From assembly GCA_000438015.1 (NCBI GenBank), contig FR901596.1, positions 4,464 to 11,845 on the forward strand: 7,382 nucleotides of DNA, written 5' to 3'. Below, piece after piece: positions 6,538 through 7,382 of the stretch. The position numbers were made by a program, and so were the translations under genes. The notes beneath the pieces are model-generated. The model searched no databases. It was not told where the DNA came from and worked only from the letters and a program-made list of their open reading frames with translations. The first letter of the stretch is position 1. The number at the start of each line of letters is the position of its first letter. The DNA comes from Coraliomargarita sp. CAG:312 (GTDB taxonomy: Bacteria; Verrucomicrobiota; Verrucomicrobiia; Opitutales; Intestinicryptomonadaceae).

Positions 6538-7382
6538 TGTTAAACGTAGGCAAATACCGGGGGCGGAATTTAAGCGGATTTAGGACGTTTAATACTGCAA
6601 AATACTTCGCAGAAATAACGTCCCCGCAAGATGCGGTTGAAGCTTTTGGGTTTGCTTGCGAAAAAAAATTGCAAGCTTTTGTATTGGGAGGCGGATCAAA
6701 TGTTTTTTTTAAAAATACCCGCATAAAATCTTTTATCCTACGCAATAAGCTTCCGAAAGAAATTAAATATCTTGGCGGCGACAGGTTTGAAATATCATCG
6801 TCCGTATCAATGATTGAACTTTTAAAATACATGTATGCCCAATCGCGCGAATGCTGCTATTATCTTGCGTCCGCCCCATGCCAGGTGGGAGGAGCCATAG
6901 CCATGAACGCCGGGTCGGGCATCGCGGAAAACAGGACGATATCCGACTACATAGAAAGCGTGTCGTTCGTCGAAGGCGTAAGAGGCATTTTTTCAAAGAG
7001 AAAGCCTGAACTCGGTTTTTCATATAGAAAATCTTTTTTTTCAGACAGAAACGACGTTTTTATAACATCGGCCGTATTTAAATTTCCCAAAACCGAATTT
7101 GCTGAGAACCCTATCAGCGCCCGATTGGAATGGGCAAAAAAGAACCAGGATCTAACTGCCCCCAACTGCGGCTCGCTATGTAATTTATACGACGCAAGAA
7201 TAATGTCTTTTACAAGGTCTATGTTTAGATGCATGCCTGCGGGAATTAGCAAAAAGAAATTAAATTGGGCTTATAATAATGCAAAAAATCCAATTGCTCT
7301 ACGCATGTGCCTGGCCACTTTGACGATGCTGCACCGCATTTTCGGCAAAAAAATCAAATACGAAATAAAAATCATAGAGTAG
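6537..7382 (+). CDS. murB: UDP-N-acetylenolpyruvoylglucosamine reductase (MurB), divergent
   Basis: MurB is the FAD- and NADPH-dependent cytoplasmic enzyme that reduces UDP-GlcNAc-enolpyruvate to UDP-MurNAc for peptidoglycan. The 281 aa are near the short end of the family. The FAD-binding part has TFNTAKYFAEI (17-27), VLGGGSNVF (49-57) and APCQVGGAIAMNAGSG (113-128). The third domain has FSYRKSFF (161-168), with Tyr163-Arg164 matching the substrate-binding pair, and NCGSLCN (210-216), with Ser213 in the place of the catalytic proton donor. The C-terminus ends in KYEIKIIE, with a Glu (E276) at the expected catalytic position. Several canonical features are weakened: the usual GGPA after the first Thr, the PG before xVGG, and FKNP after GS. 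It starts in the TAATG overlap with purN and stops at the last base of the window. MurB is the best call; a diverged paralogue cannot be excluded. Confidence 0.85.
   Translation: MLNVGKYRGRNLSGFRTFNTAKYFAEITSPQDAVEAFGFACEKKLQAFVLGGGSNVFFKNTRIKSFILRNKLPKEIKYLGGDRFEISSSVSMIELLKYMYAQSRECCYYLASAPCQVGGAIAMNAGSGIAENRTISDYIESVSFVEGVRGIFSKRKPELGFSYRKSFFSDRNDVFITSAVFKFPKTEFAENPISARLEWAKKNQDLTAPNCGSLCNLYDARIMSFTRSMFRCMPAGISKKKLNWAYNNAKNPIALRMCLATLTMLHRIFGKKIKYEIKIIE

Overview
The window reads as one tightly packed plus-strand gene cluster of seven genes (leuS, a FecR-like secreted protein, lpxI, sufE, an AsmA-like membrane protein, purN, murB). It is preceded by a 231-bp AT-rich divergent intergenic region and the first 45 codons of an exported protein on the minus strand. 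All seven plus-strand genes are intact. The window ends exactly on the murB stop codon.

The organism is a Gram-negative bacterium: it makes lipid A through LpxI and has periplasmic proteins with signal peptides and an AsmA-like envelope protein. The combination of LpxI (instead of LpxH), a LeuRS with the RETNTMPQWAGSCWYY signature, and a FecR-like protein with no nearby sigma factor suggests the Planctomycetes-Verrucomicrobia-Chlamydiae group. My best guess is a verrucomicrobial (Opitutales-like) genome. This is inference from family memory, not a database match.

Layout: 1-135 (minus) is the signal-peptide-bearing start of an exported protein with a clear GGAGG site. 136-366 is the divergent control region, with two candidate leuS promoters and a small inverted repeat. 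367-3117 is leuS. 3114-3899 is the FecR-like protein, which overlaps leuS by GTGA. 3907-4755 is lpxI, after a 7-nt gap. 4752-5183 is sufE, with an ATGA overlap. 5231-5944 is the AsmA-like protein, after a 47-nt gap. 5941-6537 is purN, with an ATGA overlap. 6537-7382 is murB, with a TAATG overlap. No terminator is visible between these genes, so one polycistronic mRNA with translational coupling is likely.

Functionally the cluster mixes growth housekeeping (leucyl-tRNA charging, Fe-S sulfur transfer, purine synthesis) with envelope construction (lipid A, peptidoglycan precursor, AsmA-like and FecR-like periplasmic proteins). I see no mobile element, CRISPR array, RNA gene or defence system. 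The less ordinary points are the orphan FecR-like and AsmA-like proteins inside this operon, the divergent MurB, the absence of Shine-Dalgarno sites across the operon, and a strong hairpin inside purN.
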